Assembly (NCBI GenBank): GCA_023409975.1
Contig: JAEYQO010000057.1
Coordinates: 7,122 to 71,121 of the forward strand
Origin: Bacteroidota bacterium
Lineage (GTDB): Bacteria > Bacteroidota > Bacteroidia > Chitinophagales > Chitinophagaceae
DNA length: 64,000 bases
Direction: 5' to 3'
Shown in pieces: positions 27,288 to 36,539 of the stretch (positions within the stretch are counted from its first letter, which is position 1; every line of letters starts with the position of its first letter). The notes below the pieces were generated by a model. That model saw nothing but the letters and a program-made list of their open reading frames with translations. It had not been told where the DNA came from and did no database searches. The position numbers were made by a program, and so were the translations under genes.

Positions 27288-28571
27288 TTGGAATTAGCTT
27301 CACTCTACGAAATATACCTACGCCATCCCCGGATTCAGACTGACACCAGAAAGCTTCGGAAGGGGGATCTTTTTTTTGCCCTGAAGGGCCCGAATTTCAA
27401 TGGCAATGAATTTGCTCTGCCGGCGTTGGAAAATGGTGCGGCCTATGTGGTGGTGGATGAAACCCCTGGCGTTGAGGATGAAAGAATTATTGAAGTGCCT
27501 GATGTGTTGACGACACTACAGCAATTAGCATCCTACCATCGTTTGAAGCTTGATATTCCTATTCTGGCAATAACCGGATCGAATGGAAAGACGACTACCA
27601 AGGAGCTGGTCACTGCTGGCCTGAGAACCCGTTTTTGCACCTATGCTACTGAGGGTAATCTCAATAATCACATAGGTGTTCCTCTGACGATTCTTCGCAT
27701 TGGGAGTGACGCTGAATTAGCTGTGATAGAGATGGGTGCAAATCACCAGAAGGAAATAGCTTCCTATTGTGAGATTGCGAGGCCTACGCACGGGCTGATC
27801 ACAAACTGTGGGAAGGCGCATATAGAAGGATTTGGAGGTGAAGAGGGGGTGAGAAAGGGTAAGGGTGAACTTTTTGAGTTCCTCAGGGATACGGGAGGGC
27901 TGGTTTTCAGAAATTCGGAGCTATCCTATCTTGCTACGATGGCGGAGGGAATTGCGCAGCAGATCACCTATGGGACTCACAATGCGCATATACCCGGAAG
28001 GATCATTGGAGCGAATCCATTTTTAGAAGTAGCTGTGTTGAAATCGGGCGCGGAATGTACGATCCGGACGCAGCTAGTGGGAGATTATAATTTTCCAAAC
28101 GTCATGGCTGCGGTGGCGGTGGGGTTACATTTTGGCGTGTCGATAGATTCTTTGCGAGCTGCGATAGAGAACTATCAGCCGGATAATAGTCGCAGTCAGT
28201 TTGTGGATAGAGGAGGCAATAAGGTGATCCTTGACGCTTATAATGCGAACCCCACCAGTATGCGGGCCGCGATATCCAATTTTGCGGCGCAGAGCATGCC
28301 TGAAAAGATGTTATGGATCGGTGCTATGAAGGAGATGGGTGAGGACGAAGTAAGGGAGCACCAGGAGCTGGTTGATTTCATCCAAAACTTTCGGTGGAGT
28401 GATGTGATTTTGGTAGGGAAAGAATTTGAGCATATCCGTCACCCTTTTACCTGGTATTGTGACTCTGGGGCGGCAGCTGCGGAAATAAAGAAGCAGCAGC
28501 TTACAGGAGCGTCTATTCTGATTAAGGGCTCGAGGGGAAGCAAAATGGAACTGATGTTAGAGGCGATCTGA
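27288..28571 (+). CDS. murF: UDP-N-acetylmuramoyl-tripeptide-D-alanyl-D-alanine ligase
   Basis: 427 residues from TTG 27288. The open frame continues upstream through gldJ, but homology begins at ELASLYEIYLRHPRIQTDTRKLRKGDLFFALKG, the normal MurF N-terminus, and no ATG is available there. The ATP-binding loop is GSNGKTTT (97-104), followed by TEGNLNNHIGVPLTIL, VIEMGANHQKEI and DAYNANPTSMRAAI. It adds D-Ala-D-Ala to the UDP-MurNAc-tripeptide, the last cytoplasmic peptide step of peptidoglycan synthesis. There is no separate promoter visible, so it probably depends on gldJ read-through. Confidence 0.93.
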   Translation: MELASLYEIYLRHPRIQTDTRKLRKGDLFFALKGPNFNGNEFALPALENGAAYVVVDETPGVEDERIIEVPDVLTTLQQLASYHRLKLDIPILAITGSNGKTTTKELVTAGLRTRFCTYATEGNLNNHIGVPLTILRIGSDAELAVIEMGANHQKEIASYCEIARPTHGLITNCGKAHIEGFGGEEGVRKGKGELFEFLRDTGGLVFRNSELSYLATMAEGIAQQITYGTHNAHIPGRIIGANPFLEVAVLKSGAECTIRTQLVGDYNFPNVMAAVAVGLHFGVSIDSLRAAIENYQPDNSRSQFVDRGGNKVILDAYNANPTSMRAAISNFAAQSMPEKMLWIGAMKEMGEDEVREHQELVDFIQNFRWSDVILVGKEFEHIRHPFTWYCDSGAAAAEIKKQQLTGASILIKGSRGSKMELMLEAI

Positions 28572-28706
28572 CATCGAGCATATGAAACAGGCTCCTGGCG
28601 CAATAGCTGAACATTACCATTAGTGACCAAAGTTACAGTTGTCAGACCGATGAATCCTCAGATTCACGTAGTGTGTAGCAGTCGTCACCTGGCTGAGCAA
28701 ACATCA

Positions 28707-30593
28707 TCAGATAAATTCGCTGAGTTCCAGCCAGCGTAATTCTTTTTCTTCGAGCGCATTGGTGATTTCGACGATCCGGACGCTTAGCTGTTGCATTTCG
28801 TCATAGTTCAGACCGGGATCGCTCATGCGGTTGCTTATTTCAAGCTTTTCCTTTTCCAATGCTGGAATCTCCTTTTCCAGGCGTTCGAACTCCCTTTGCT
28901 CATTATAGCTTAGTTTCTTTTTCTCTTTTGGTTTGGCAGGAGTTGTTTGAGCGTCGGAGACTGTGGCTGCCATCTGTTGTTCTTTTTCTGCGGACTGCTG
29001 GTCTTTCAGCCAGATGCGGTACTGAGAGTAGTTTCCGGGGAAATCACGGATGATGCCATCACCTTCGAAAACAAAAAGGTGGTCGACCAGCCGATCCATG
29101 AAATACCGGTCGTGTGAAACGATCAGGAGGCAGCCAGGATAGTCGCTCAGGAAACTTTCTAAAACTGACAGCGTAGGAAGGTCGAGGTCGTTGGTTGGTT
29201 CATCGAGGATCAGAAAATTGGGATTTCTGAAGAGGACTGTGAGAAGTTGTAGTCGCTTTTTTTCACCTCCGCTGAGTTTGCTGAGGTAGGTGTATTGTTG
29301 TTCTGGTGGGAAAAGAAACAATTGGAGGAACTGTGCGGCACTGAGGGAGCCGCCTCCGGCAAGGGGGAAACTCTCAGCTATATTCCTGACATATTCTATG
29401 ACACGCATGTCTTCTTTGAACTCCAGTCCCTGCTGTGAGAAGTTGCCGAAGATGACCGTGTCGCCGATATTGATCTTTCCGCTGTCGGCTTGTTCCTGGC
29501 CTTGCAGCAGCCTCAAAAAAGTGGATTTACCTGCACCGTTCTGGCCGATGATCCCGATACGTTCACCCTTCTTAAACGTGTAGTCGAAGCCACGGAGAAT
29601 GACCTTTTCGTCGTAGCTTTTATAAACCTTTTTGAGTTCTGCTACCTTGCCTCCGAGCCGGTTCATTTTCATGTCCAGCTCCAGCTTATTATCTACGATA
29701 CGCTGTTTTGCCGTTGCTTCTATTTTGTAGAAATTATCCTCCCTGCTTCTGGCTTTAGTAGTTCTGGCTTTAGGTTGTCTGCGCATCCATTCGAGTTCCT
29801 TCCGGTACTCATTCCTGGCTTTATCGATAGTAGCCTGGAGACTTTCAGTACGTGCGGCTTTCTTTTCCAGGAAGTTTTCGTAGTCGCCTTTGTACTCATA
29901 TAGCTCACTGCCGTCGAGCTCCCAGATCTCATCGCAGACAGCATCCAGAAAGTAGCGGTCGTGCGTTACCAATAGGAGGGTGACCTTTTCCTGATTGAGA
30001 TAGTGTTCGAGCCATTCTACCATTCCGACATCGAGGTGGTTGGTAGGTTCATCCATGATCAGCAGAACATGCTTGTGTTCGAAGCCGATATCGATGAGTG
30101 TCTGGGCAAGTGCTACCCGTTTACGCTGGCCGCCGGAGAGTGTGCTGACTGGTTGCTGGAGGTGGTGGATATTGAGTTTGCCGAGAATCTGCCGGACCTT
30201 AGAATCGAAATCCCAGGCGCCCAGTTCGTCCATTCTCACGATTGCAGTGCCGAGAGCTTCAGCGTTTTCCGATTCACTTGCTGCTTCGTAATCTCTGATG
30301 GCGTTGATGACTGGATGTTCTGCATGAAAGATATTATCGAGGATACTCCGCTCTTCATCAAAAACAGGTTCCTGTTCGAACAGGGCTACGGTAACATCTT
30401 TGTGAATCCAGAGATTTCCGGTATCCTGTTGTTCTCTACCTGAGAGGATTCTGAGCAGGGTGGACTTGCCGCTACCATTTCTGGCTACGAGAGCAATTTT
30501 ATCACCTTCGCTGATATGAAAACTAATATTACTGAAAAGAGGCTTGACCCCGTAGCTCTTACTTAAACCTTCGGCCGAAACATAATGCATCAT
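28707..30593 (-). CDS. ABC-F family ATPase (Uup/EttA-like)
   Basis: 628 residues from the first of two tandem ATGs (30593, 30590); the GTG at 30629 lies above the -7 box and is rejected. Two ABC domains with Walker A ARNGSGKST and GQNGAGKST, signature LSGGQRKRVALAQ and LSGGEKKRLQLL, Walker B LLIMDEPTNHLD and FLILDEPTNDLD, and an ABC-F linker of basic helices (about 240-320, KELEWMRRQPKARTTKARSRED). The C-terminal coiled coil (about 570-628) is Uup-like. It has no membrane domain; the family acts on the ribosome E-site or on DNA structures. Exact subfamily not settled. Confidence 0.92.
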   Translation of the reverse strand: MMHYVSAEGLSKSYGVKPLFSNISFHISEGDKIALVARNGSGKSTLLRILSGREQQDTGNLWIHKDVTVALFEQEPVFDEERSILDNIFHAEHPVINAIRDYEAASESENAEALGTAIVRMDELGAWDFDSKVRQILGKLNIHHLQQPVSTLSGGQRKRVALAQTLIDIGFEHKHVLLIMDEPTNHLDVGMVEWLEHYLNQEKVTLLLVTHDRYFLDAVCDEIWELDGSELYEYKGDYENFLEKKAARTESLQATIDKARNEYRKELEWMRRQPKARTTKARSREDNFYKIEATAKQRIVDNKLELDMKMNRLGGKVAELKKVYKSYDEKVILRGFDYTFKKGERIGIIGQNGAGKSTFLRLLQGQEQADSGKINIGDTVIFGNFSQQGLEFKEDMRVIEYVRNIAESFPLAGGGSLSAAQFLQLFLFPPEQQYTYLSKLSGGEKKRLQLLTVLFRNPNFLILDEPTNDLDLPTLSVLESFLSDYPGCLLIVSHDRYFMDRLVDHLFVFEGDGIIRDFPGNYSQYRIWLKDQQSAEKEQQMAATVSDAQTTPAKPKEKKKLSYNEQREFERLEKEIPALEKEKLEISNRMSDPGLNYDEMQQLSVRIVEITNALEEKELRWLELSEFI

Positions 30594-30601
30594 AGCAGGC
30601 G

Positions 30602-30609
30602 CAAAGGTA
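30602..30609 (-). promoter_or_regulatory. -7 element of the ABC-F gene
   Basis: Minus strand TACCTTTG, exact consensus, ending eight bases before the ATG. Transcription would start almost at the start codon. Confidence 0.5.
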
Positions 30610-30684
30610 GGTAAGACTTGAGATGACACTTTTGATATTGGATTAAAAAACCTATTTTTCAGATATTCAAATAATTCAACTGAA

Positions 30685-31815
30685 ATGGTCGTTGGGGTAC
30701 TGAAAGAGAAAACGCCTGAAAGCAGAGTGTCGATGGTTCCGGAGGTGGCTGCTGCGCTTATTAAAATGAAGGTGGACGTTTGGGTGGAGAAAGGTTGTGG
30801 GGAGTCCGCTTTTTATTCTGACGAGTCTTATGTGATGACTGGTGCGGAGCTGCGAAGCAGGGAGGAGATTTGGGGAAAAGCGGATGTTGTGCTGACAATT
30901 CATCTGAACAATCTTGAAGGAGTACGGTCGGGGGCTGCAGTGCTGGGGGTGTATCACCCCCTTTTTCATCCTGAAGAGATGCAGCGGCTTGCGGAGAACC
31001 GTGTTACAGTGTTTAGTCTGGATACGATACCCCGGACGACGAGGGCGCAGTCGATGGATGTGCTGAGTTCTCAGGCAAATATTGCCGGGTATAAGGCCGT
31101 CTTGCTGGCGGCGAGCAGGTATTCCAGATACTTTCCGATGTTTATGACTGCAGCGGGCAGTATTGCACCGGCAAAAGTGCTGATTATTGGTGCGGGAGTG
31201 GCGGGGCTGCAGGCGATCGCTACAGCGAGGCGGATGGGGGCTGTGGTAGATGTGTTTGATACCCGTCCTGCGGTGAAGGAAGAGGTAATGAGTCTTGGGG
31301 GGAAATTTGTGGAAGTGGAGGGCGCTGCGGATGCTTCACAGGCTGGCGGGTATGCTGTTGAGCAGACAGAGGAGTTTCTGAGCAGACAGAAAGCGAAGAT
31401 TCATGAGCATGCGAAAAAGGCGGATGTGATCATTACCACTGCACAGATACCGGGGAAGAAGGCGCCTGTGTTGATTACCAGGGAGATGATAGAAGATATG
31501 CGGCCGGGGTCTGTGATAGTAGATCTGGCGGCATCCACAGGTGGGAATACGGCGCTGACACCATCTGATTCGGAGGTGATCCATGGGGGTGTGACGATTA
31601 TCGGAAATTCATCCCTGGCTTCTTCCATGCCTTCCGATGCGAGTAAATTATATAGTAAGAACGTCCTGAACTTTCTGAAACTGATCATAAGTCCGGAGGC
31701 GGGATTGAACCTTAATTGGGAGGACGATCTGGTGAAGGGAACCTGCATTGTTCACGAGGGACAGGTGGTGAACGAGCGTGTCAAAACATTATTAACTGCT
31801 CCAAAGCTTAACTAG
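30685..31815 (+). CDS. pntAA: NAD(P) transhydrogenase subunit alpha, part 1 (NAD-binding domain I)
   Basis: 376 residues. Begins MVVGVLKEKTPESRVSMVPEVAAAL like alanine dehydrogenase/PntA proteins, has the SSQANIAGYKAVLLAA motif, the Rossmann loop IIGAGVAGLQAIATARRMGA and the RPAVKEEVMSLGGKFVEVEG segment. It is the soluble NAD(H)-binding dI part of the proton-pumping transhydrogenase. In this organism the alpha subunit is split: the membrane part is the next gene, one base after this stop. Confidence 0.95.
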   Translation: MVVGVLKEKTPESRVSMVPEVAAALIKMKVDVWVEKGCGESAFYSDESYVMTGAELRSREEIWGKADVVLTIHLNNLEGVRSGAAVLGVYHPLFHPEEMQRLAENRVTVFSLDTIPRTTRAQSMDVLSSQANIAGYKAVLLAASRYSRYFPMFMTAAGSIAPAKVLIIGAGVAGLQAIATARRMGAVVDVFDTRPAVKEEVMSLGGKFVEVEGAADASQAGGYAVEQTEEFLSRQKAKIHEHAKKADVIITTAQIPGKKAPVLITREMIEDMRPGSVIVDLAASTGGNTALTPSDSEVIHGGVTIIGNSSLASSMPSDASKLYSKNVLNFLKLIISPEAGLNLNWEDDLVKGTCIVHEGQVVNERVKTLLTAPKLN

Positions 31816-31816
31816 T

Positions 31817-32143
31817 ATGGACTTTATTGCTTCCTTATTCACAGATCCCTCAGCATACAGATTGCTGACGATCGTGATCCTTTCGATTTTTTTAGGGATT
31901 GAAGTTATCAGCAGAGTGCCTTCGGTGTTACATACACCCCTTATGAGTGGCGCCAATGCGATTCATGGTGTTGTGATCATCGGGGCTATCATTGTGATGG
32001 GCCAGGCGCCGTCAGATGATTATCTGGCGCTTACCCTTGGGTTTCTTGCAGTTGTGCTGGGGACACTCAATGTGGTTGGTGGATTTGTGGTGACGGACCG
32101 GATGCTGGAGATGTTTAACAAAAAGAAGAAGAACCAGAAATAA
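31817..32143 (+). CDS. pntAB: NAD(P) transhydrogenase subunit alpha, part 2 (membrane domain)
   Basis: 108 residues with three to four membrane helices (LLTIVILSIFLGIEVI, AIHGVVIIGAIIVMG, LALTLGFLAVVLGTLNVVGGFVV) and the motif RVPSVLHTPLMSGANAIHG, the conserved start of the dII proton channel. Ends TDRMLEMF plus a Lys-rich tail. Sits between pntAA (one base) and pntB (nine bases). Confidence 0.95.
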   Translation: MDFIASLFTDPSAYRLLTIVILSIFLGIEVISRVPSVLHTPLMSGANAIHGVVIIGAIIVMGQAPSDDYLALTLGFLAVVLGTLNVVGGFVVTDRMLEMFNKKKKNQK

Positions 32144-32152
32144 ACGAACAGT

Positions 32153-33592
32153 ATGAAACAGGAAGTATTTCTGCAGTTGGGCTATCTGGTGGGGTCGGTC
32201 ACCTTTATAGTGGGATTAAAAATGCTATCACACCCTTTGACTGCGAGAAGAGGAAATCTGGTGGCGGCGGTGGGGATGAGTGTGGCGATTCTGGTCACAA
32301 TATTTCTCTATACCAACCATGGGGCGCCGTTGCAGAACCGGCTTTGGATTTTTGCTGCTTTAGTGTTGGGAAGTATTGTGGGGACGATGGCGGCGAAGAG
32401 AGTTAAAATGACGGCGATGCCGGAGATGGTGAGTCTGTTTAACGGGATGGGAGGTGCCTGTGCGATGTTGATTTCGATCATAGAGTTTCAGCATCTGACC
32501 GGTGAGTTTCCGAAGACGGATACGGCGATCCTTAATAACTACTATGCAGGAATTCCTGCGGCCCTGTTACTTACGATAATCCTGGGAATGGTGATTGGGA
32601 GTGTGTCATTTGCGGGGAGTGTTATTGCGTGGGGGAAGCTGAATGGAAGCATCAGGGACAAATCATTTCGGGGGCAGCACATTCTGAATCTGGTATTACT
32701 GTCAGTGATTGCGCTTACAACGATGTTCGTGGTATTTGCCCGGCCGGAGGCGACGGGTGGGCTGTTCTATATAATACTGGCGTTGTCGTTGTTTTACGGA
32801 GTGTTGTTTGTGATGCCTATAGGAGGGGCGGATATGCCTGTAGTGATATCTCTGCTCAATTCCTTTACAGGTGTTGCGGCAGCATTTGGAGGATTCCTGT
32901 ATGATAATCCCGTGATGTTAACCGGCGGTATACTGGTTGGGTCTGCGGGAACGATCTTGACGATATTGATGTGTAAGGCTATGAACAGGTCGCTGAAAAA
33001 TGTGTTGATTGGATCATTTGGTGGTCAGAAAACCGGAAGCGGAGCGGTTGCTGAGCAGGGTAATTATAAAGAGATTTCCCTGAACGATACTGCCGTACTG
33101 ATGGCATATGCGCAGCGAGTGATGATCATACCTGGGTATGGTTTGGCGGTGGCGCAGGCGCAGCATGCGTGTCATGAGCTGGAGAAGCTGCTTGAGGACC
33201 GTGGAGTGGAAGTGAGTTATGGGATACACCCGGTGGCGGGGCGGATGCCGGGGCATATGAACGTATTATTGGCGGAGGCTGATGTGCCTTATGAAAAGCT
33301 GAAAGAGATGGAAGACGCCAATGAGCAATTGTCGGGAACGAATATCGTAATGATCATTGGTGCTAATGACGTTGTGAATCCTGCTGCGAAGGAAGATCCG
33401 GCGAGTCCGATTTATGGTATGCCTATATTGGAGGTTGAGCGTGCTGAGCATGTGGTTGTAAATAAACGAAGCATGAAGCCGGGATATGCGGGTATTGAGA
33501 ATGGGCTATTCTTCAGGCCGAAGACCTCGATGTTGTTTGGTGATGCGAAAAAGGTTTTGCAGGATTTGGTAGCCGAGCTGAAACAGGTTTAG
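32153..33592 (+). CDS. pntB: NAD(P) transhydrogenase subunit beta
   Basis: 479 residues. The first ~270 are the membrane dII part (many helices; MPEMVSLFNGMGGACAMLIS, GGADMPVVISLLNSFTGVAAAFGGF); the last ~190 are the NADP(H)-binding dIII domain (VMIIPGYGLAVAQAQH, GIHPVAGRMPGHMNVLLAEADVPYEKL, IIGANDVVNPAAKEDPASPIYGMPILEVERA, VVNKRSMKPGYAGIENGLFF). The complex uses the proton gradient to reduce NADP+ with NADH, supplying NADPH. Confidence 0.96.
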   Translation: MKQEVFLQLGYLVGSVTFIVGLKMLSHPLTARRGNLVAAVGMSVAILVTIFLYTNHGAPLQNRLWIFAALVLGSIVGTMAAKRVKMTAMPEMVSLFNGMGGACAMLISIIEFQHLTGEFPKTDTAILNNYYAGIPAALLLTIILGMVIGSVSFAGSVIAWGKLNGSIRDKSFRGQHILNLVLLSVIALTTMFVVFARPEATGGLFYIILALSLFYGVLFVMPIGGADMPVVISLLNSFTGVAAAFGGFLYDNPVMLTGGILVGSAGTILTILMCKAMNRSLKNVLIGSFGGQKTGSGAVAEQGNYKEISLNDTAVLMAYAQRVMIIPGYGLAVAQAQHACHELEKLLEDRGVEVSYGIHPVAGRMPGHMNVLLAEADVPYEKLKEMEDANEQLSGTNIVMIIGANDVVNPAAKEDPASPIYGMPILEVERAEHVVVNKRSMKPGYAGIENGLFFRPKTSMLFGDAKKVLQDLVAELKQV

Positions 33593-33601
33593 TTTTGCTG
33601 C

Positions 33602-34081
33602 ATGAAGCCTGTTTACTGGTTAGTCTTTTTCCCTTTACTGATGATTAGTTGTATGCCTGACAGGTGTAAAGACATTGTTTGTGAAAACGGTGGCACCTGT
33701 ATAGAGGGGCAGTGTGCGTGTCTGAACGGGTATCATGGAATGAGATGTGATTCTGTCTGGGCGGAGCAATTTACAGGTAGTTGGCAGGTGTATGCAGTTG
33801 ATCAGGGCGATACAATTTTTCTTAATGATACTGTGACGTTTCTTCGTCAGGACCGTCCGGATCAGTTTTATGCTTTGGGATTGTTTGGGGCCCTTGATAC
33901 CCTGTATGCCAGCCGGAATACCAGAATGACCTTTCAGTTAGTTCCACGTCAGAGGGATTCGGTATTTGCGCTGGAATCTGGCTGGGGGTATCTGGATTCT
34001 AATTTCAGAGCGATGACCTGTCAGTTTGTATGGCGGATCGATGGAGAGCAGGCGACCCATGAGTTGATTTTTTTGCGGTGA
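33602..34081 (+). CDS. Small lipoprotein with one EGF-like domain
   Basis: 159 residues. Lipobox MISC, Cys17. Residues ~21-50 read CKDIVCENGGTCIEGQCACLNGYHGMRCD, a complete six-cysteine EGF-like module with the NGGTC and GYHGMRC signatures. The rest (about 55-159) is a beta-rich domain without recognisable motifs. Ten bases behind pntB, so possibly co-transcribed although functionally unrelated. Surface lipoproteins of this build are common in Chitinophagaceae; role unknown. Confidence 0.8.
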   Translation: MKPVYWLVFFPLLMISCMPDRCKDIVCENGGTCIEGQCACLNGYHGMRCDSVWAEQFTGSWQVYAVDQGDTIFLNDTVTFLRQDRPDQFYALGLFGALDTLYASRNTRMTFQLVPRQRDSVFALESGWGYLDSNFRAMTCQFVWRIDGEQATHELIFLR

Positions 34082-34392
34082 AACAGTTGAGGGATAAATG
34101 CGGCAGTTGGAGCGTGGGTAAGATTGGAGGTCGGAGCAGTTAAGAGCCGGGGTCCAACCGGAATAGGGAGTATATAGGGAGCGTATAGGGAGCGTATAGG
34201 GAGTATATAGGGAGTATTGGCCCGCGGAAGTTTATTTTATAATTGTGTTTTCGGTTTGGGTAAATTGGGGGGAGTGTGTGCTGTGGAGGGTGAAATGAGA
34301 CTTGCCGGGGGGCTGCACAACTGCCTGTAAAAGTCGTCAATTCAGATGATGGAAATACGATCAGAAATTTTTTTTCGGGTGGTTCAAAAAAA
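34082..34392. other. Gene-free region before the tRNA cluster
   Basis: No credible gene. It contains the 11-bp tandem repeat at 34163-34217, a G-rich stretch around 34262-34315, and ends at the promoter of the tRNA/tuf unit. A minus-strand open frame of 110 codons here runs into tRNA-Thr and is rejected. Confidence 0.6.
34163..34217. repeat. Minisatellite, five 11-bp units
   Basis: Five head-to-tail copies of ATAGGGAG(TA or CG)T: 34163-34173, 34174-34184, 34185-34195, 34196-34206, 34207-34217. Units differ only in the two variable bases (order TA, CG, CG, TA, TA). Confidence 0.95.
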
Positions 34393-34423
34393 TTTGCAAA
34401 AATGATTTTGTTCTCTACCTTTG
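34393..34423 (+). promoter_or_regulatory. Promoter of the tRNA-tuf cluster
   Basis: TTTG (34393-34396), 19-nt spacer, TACCTTTG (34416-34423): exact Bacteroidota consensus, 44 nt before tRNA-Thr. Probably drives the four tRNAs and tuf. Confidence 0.75.
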
Positions 34424-34467
34424 CCATCCCGAAAACAACGGGAAGTTCTTTAAATACTAATTCATTA

Positions 34468-34540
34468 GCCACTTTAGCTCAGCTGGTAGAGCAACTGATT
34501 TGTAATCAGTAGGTCGCTGGTTCGATTCCGGCAAGTGGCT
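34468..34540 (+). tRNA. tRNA-Thr (anticodon TGT)
   Basis: Acceptor GCCACTT/AAGTGGC, D-arm AGCTCAGCTGGTAGAGC, anticodon arm ACTGA-TTTGTAA-TCAGT, T-arm with GGTTCGATTCC. CCA is not encoded. Confidence 0.96.
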
Positions 34541-34621
34541 CTGGCAGTTGATGATTCAGAGAAGAAAAATGAAGTTGATACATTTGGCTTCTGTTTCTCT
34601 GGAATGAGCAACTGATGACAT

Positions 34622-34704
<83 letters not shown>

Positions 34705-34791
34705 CGGAAGAAATGAAAATGTGAAGCTTGAACAACGAGAAGGGATACTGATCGTTGTAGATCATAGAGCCAGCATTTTCATTTTTAGTAA

Positions 34792-34864
34792 GCGGGAGTA
34801 GCTCAGTTGGTAGAGCGACAGCCTTCCAAGCTGTAGGTCGCGGGTTCGAGCCTCGTCTCCCGCT
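34792..34864 (+). tRNA. tRNA-Gly (anticodon TCC)
   Basis: Acceptor GCGGGAG/CTCCCGC, anticodon arm ACAGC-CTTCCAA-GCTGT, T-loop GGTTCGAGCC. Confidence 0.96.
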
Positions 34865-34994
34865 CACCAGCGAAGAGTAATAAGTGACTGGATATTGTGC
34901 AGATCACTTATTGCTCTTTCAGTGTAAATCACGAACTGTAGTTGTCTGGGATGCGAAATTTCCTGTTCGATTGTGATTCCTGATTTATGCTAAA

Positions 34995-35066
<72 letters not shown>

Positions 35067-35231
35067 CTGAGTTAGGTCAGGGCTTTTCCTGATTTTGGAA
35101 GGGACTGAAAAATGGAAAGTGCGGAGTGCGTGCAAATATTCGATATTTGCAGTGTGGAATAAAAAGGTTAATTCGGTGATGAGCCGGTGACATAAACAAA
35201 CAATTTAAAACATCTCTTAAAAAAAATAAAA

Positions 35232-36419
35232 ATGGCAAAAGAGACCTTTAAGCGGGAGAAACCCCACGTAAACATTGGTACCATTGGCCACGTTGACCAT
35301 GGTAAGACTACTTTGACCGCAGCGATCACAACGATTCTGGCGAGCAAGGGTATGGCTGAGAAGAGGGATTATGATGCGATTGATAATGCTCCTGAAGAAA
35401 AGGAAAGAGGTATCACCATCAATACTTCTCACGTAGAGTACCAAACTGCAACCCGTCACTATGCGCACGTTGACTGTCCTGGTCACGCTGACTATGTGAA
35501 AAACATGATCACGGGTGCTGCACAGATGGACGGTGCGATCCTGGTAGTTGCTGCTACTGATGGTCCTATGCCACAAACTAAAGAGCACATCCTTCTGGCT
35601 CGCCAGGTAGGTGTTCCCCGTATTGTAGTTTTCATGAACAAAGTTGACCTGGTTGACGATCCTGAGATCCTTGATCTGGTTGAAATGGAGATTCGTGAGC
35701 TGCTGAGCAAATACGAATACGATGGAGATAACACTCCGATCATCAAAGGATCTGCTACAGGTGCCCTGGCTGGTGAAGCACAGTGGGTAGCTGCTGTTGA
35801 AGAGCTGATGAACGCAGTTGATGAGTACATTCCTCTGCCTCCTCGTCCGATCGATCAGCCGTTCCTGATGTCTGTAGAGGACGTATTCACTATCACTGGT
35901 CGTGGTACAGTTGCTACAGGTCGTATTGAGCGTGGTCGCATTAAAGTTGGTGAGAACGTTGATATCGTAGGTTTCAACGAAACTGCCATGACTTCTACCT
36001 GTACTGGTGTTGAGATGTTTAAGAAACTTCTTGATGAAGGTCAGGCTGGTGATAACGCAGGTCTGCTGCTCCGTGGTATTGAGAAGAAAGATATCCGTCG
36101 TGGTATGGTAATCTGCGCGCCTAAGAGCATTACTCCTCACACAGATTTCAAGGGTGAAGTTTATGTACTGAGCAAAGAAGAAGGTGGTCGTCACACTCCA
36201 TTCTTCCAGAAATATCGTCCTCAGTTCTATTTCCGTACAACTGACGTAACTGGTGAGTGCCAGCTTCCTGAAGGTGTGGAAATGGTAATGCCTGGCGATA
36301 ACGTAAACCTGACTGTAAAGCTGATCGCGCCTATCGCGATGGAGAAAGGTCTGAAATTCGCGATTCGCGAAGGTGGCCGTACAGTTGGTGCAGGTCAGGT
36401 TACTGAGATCATTAAGTAA
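35232..36419 (+). CDS. tuf: Elongation factor Tu
   Basis: 395 residues. GTP-binding motifs GHVDHGKT (19-26), the switch-I region GITINTSHVEYQT, DCPGHADYV and NKVDL; domain II and III follow to the end (GGRTVGAGQVTEIIK). Delivers aminoacyl-tRNA to the ribosome. The codon choice differs from neighbours in avoiding rare codons, as expected for a very highly expressed gene. It has its own terminator. Confidence 0.99.
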   Translation: MAKETFKREKPHVNIGTIGHVDHGKTTLTAAITTILASKGMAEKRDYDAIDNAPEEKERGITINTSHVEYQTATRHYAHVDCPGHADYVKNMITGAAQMDGAILVVAATDGPMPQTKEHILLARQVGVPRIVVFMNKVDLVDDPEILDLVEMEIRELLSKYEYDGDNTPIIKGSATGALAGEAQWVAAVEELMNAVDEYIPLPPRPIDQPFLMSVEDVFTITGRGTVATGRIERGRIKVGENVDIVGFNETAMTSTCTGVEMFKKLLDEGQAGDNAGLLLRGIEKKDIRRGMVICAPKSITPHTDFKGEVYVLSKEEGGRHTPFFQKYRPQFYFRTTDVTGECQLPEGVEMVMPGDNVNLTVKLIAPIAMEKGLKFAIREGGRTVGAGQVTEIIK

Positions 36420-36441
36420 TCAGCTGTAACAAGAATAATAG

Positions 36442-36475
36442 AACAGCCACCGGGAGGTGGCTGTTTTGCTTTTTA
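36442..36475 (+). terminator. Terminator of tuf
   Basis: AACAGCCACC (36442-36451) pairs with GGTGGCTGTT (36456-36465), loop GGGA, followed by TTGCTTTTT. Confidence 0.88.
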
Positions 36476-36509
36476 AGTGCTATTGATTTTCCCTCTGTTT
36501 CAGAGGTGT

Positions 36510-36517
36510 TATCTTTG
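36510..36517 (+). promoter_or_regulatory. -7 element of the mechanosensitive channel gene
   Basis: TATCTTTG, exact consensus, 22 nt before ATG 36540. -33 element not clear. Supports independent transcription of the inserted gene. Confidence 0.5.
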
Positions 36518-36539
36518 CGCGCAAAGAAGATTTTTAGGA

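Noticed and set aside
34163..34217. Short regular repeats as a possible CRISPR array
   Set aside because: Units are contiguous 11-bp copies with no spacers and no cas genes nearby.
34140..34472. Minus-strand open frame of 110 codons
   Set aside because: It spans the minisatellite and the tuf-cluster promoter and ends in tRNA-Thr; composition is dictated by those elements.
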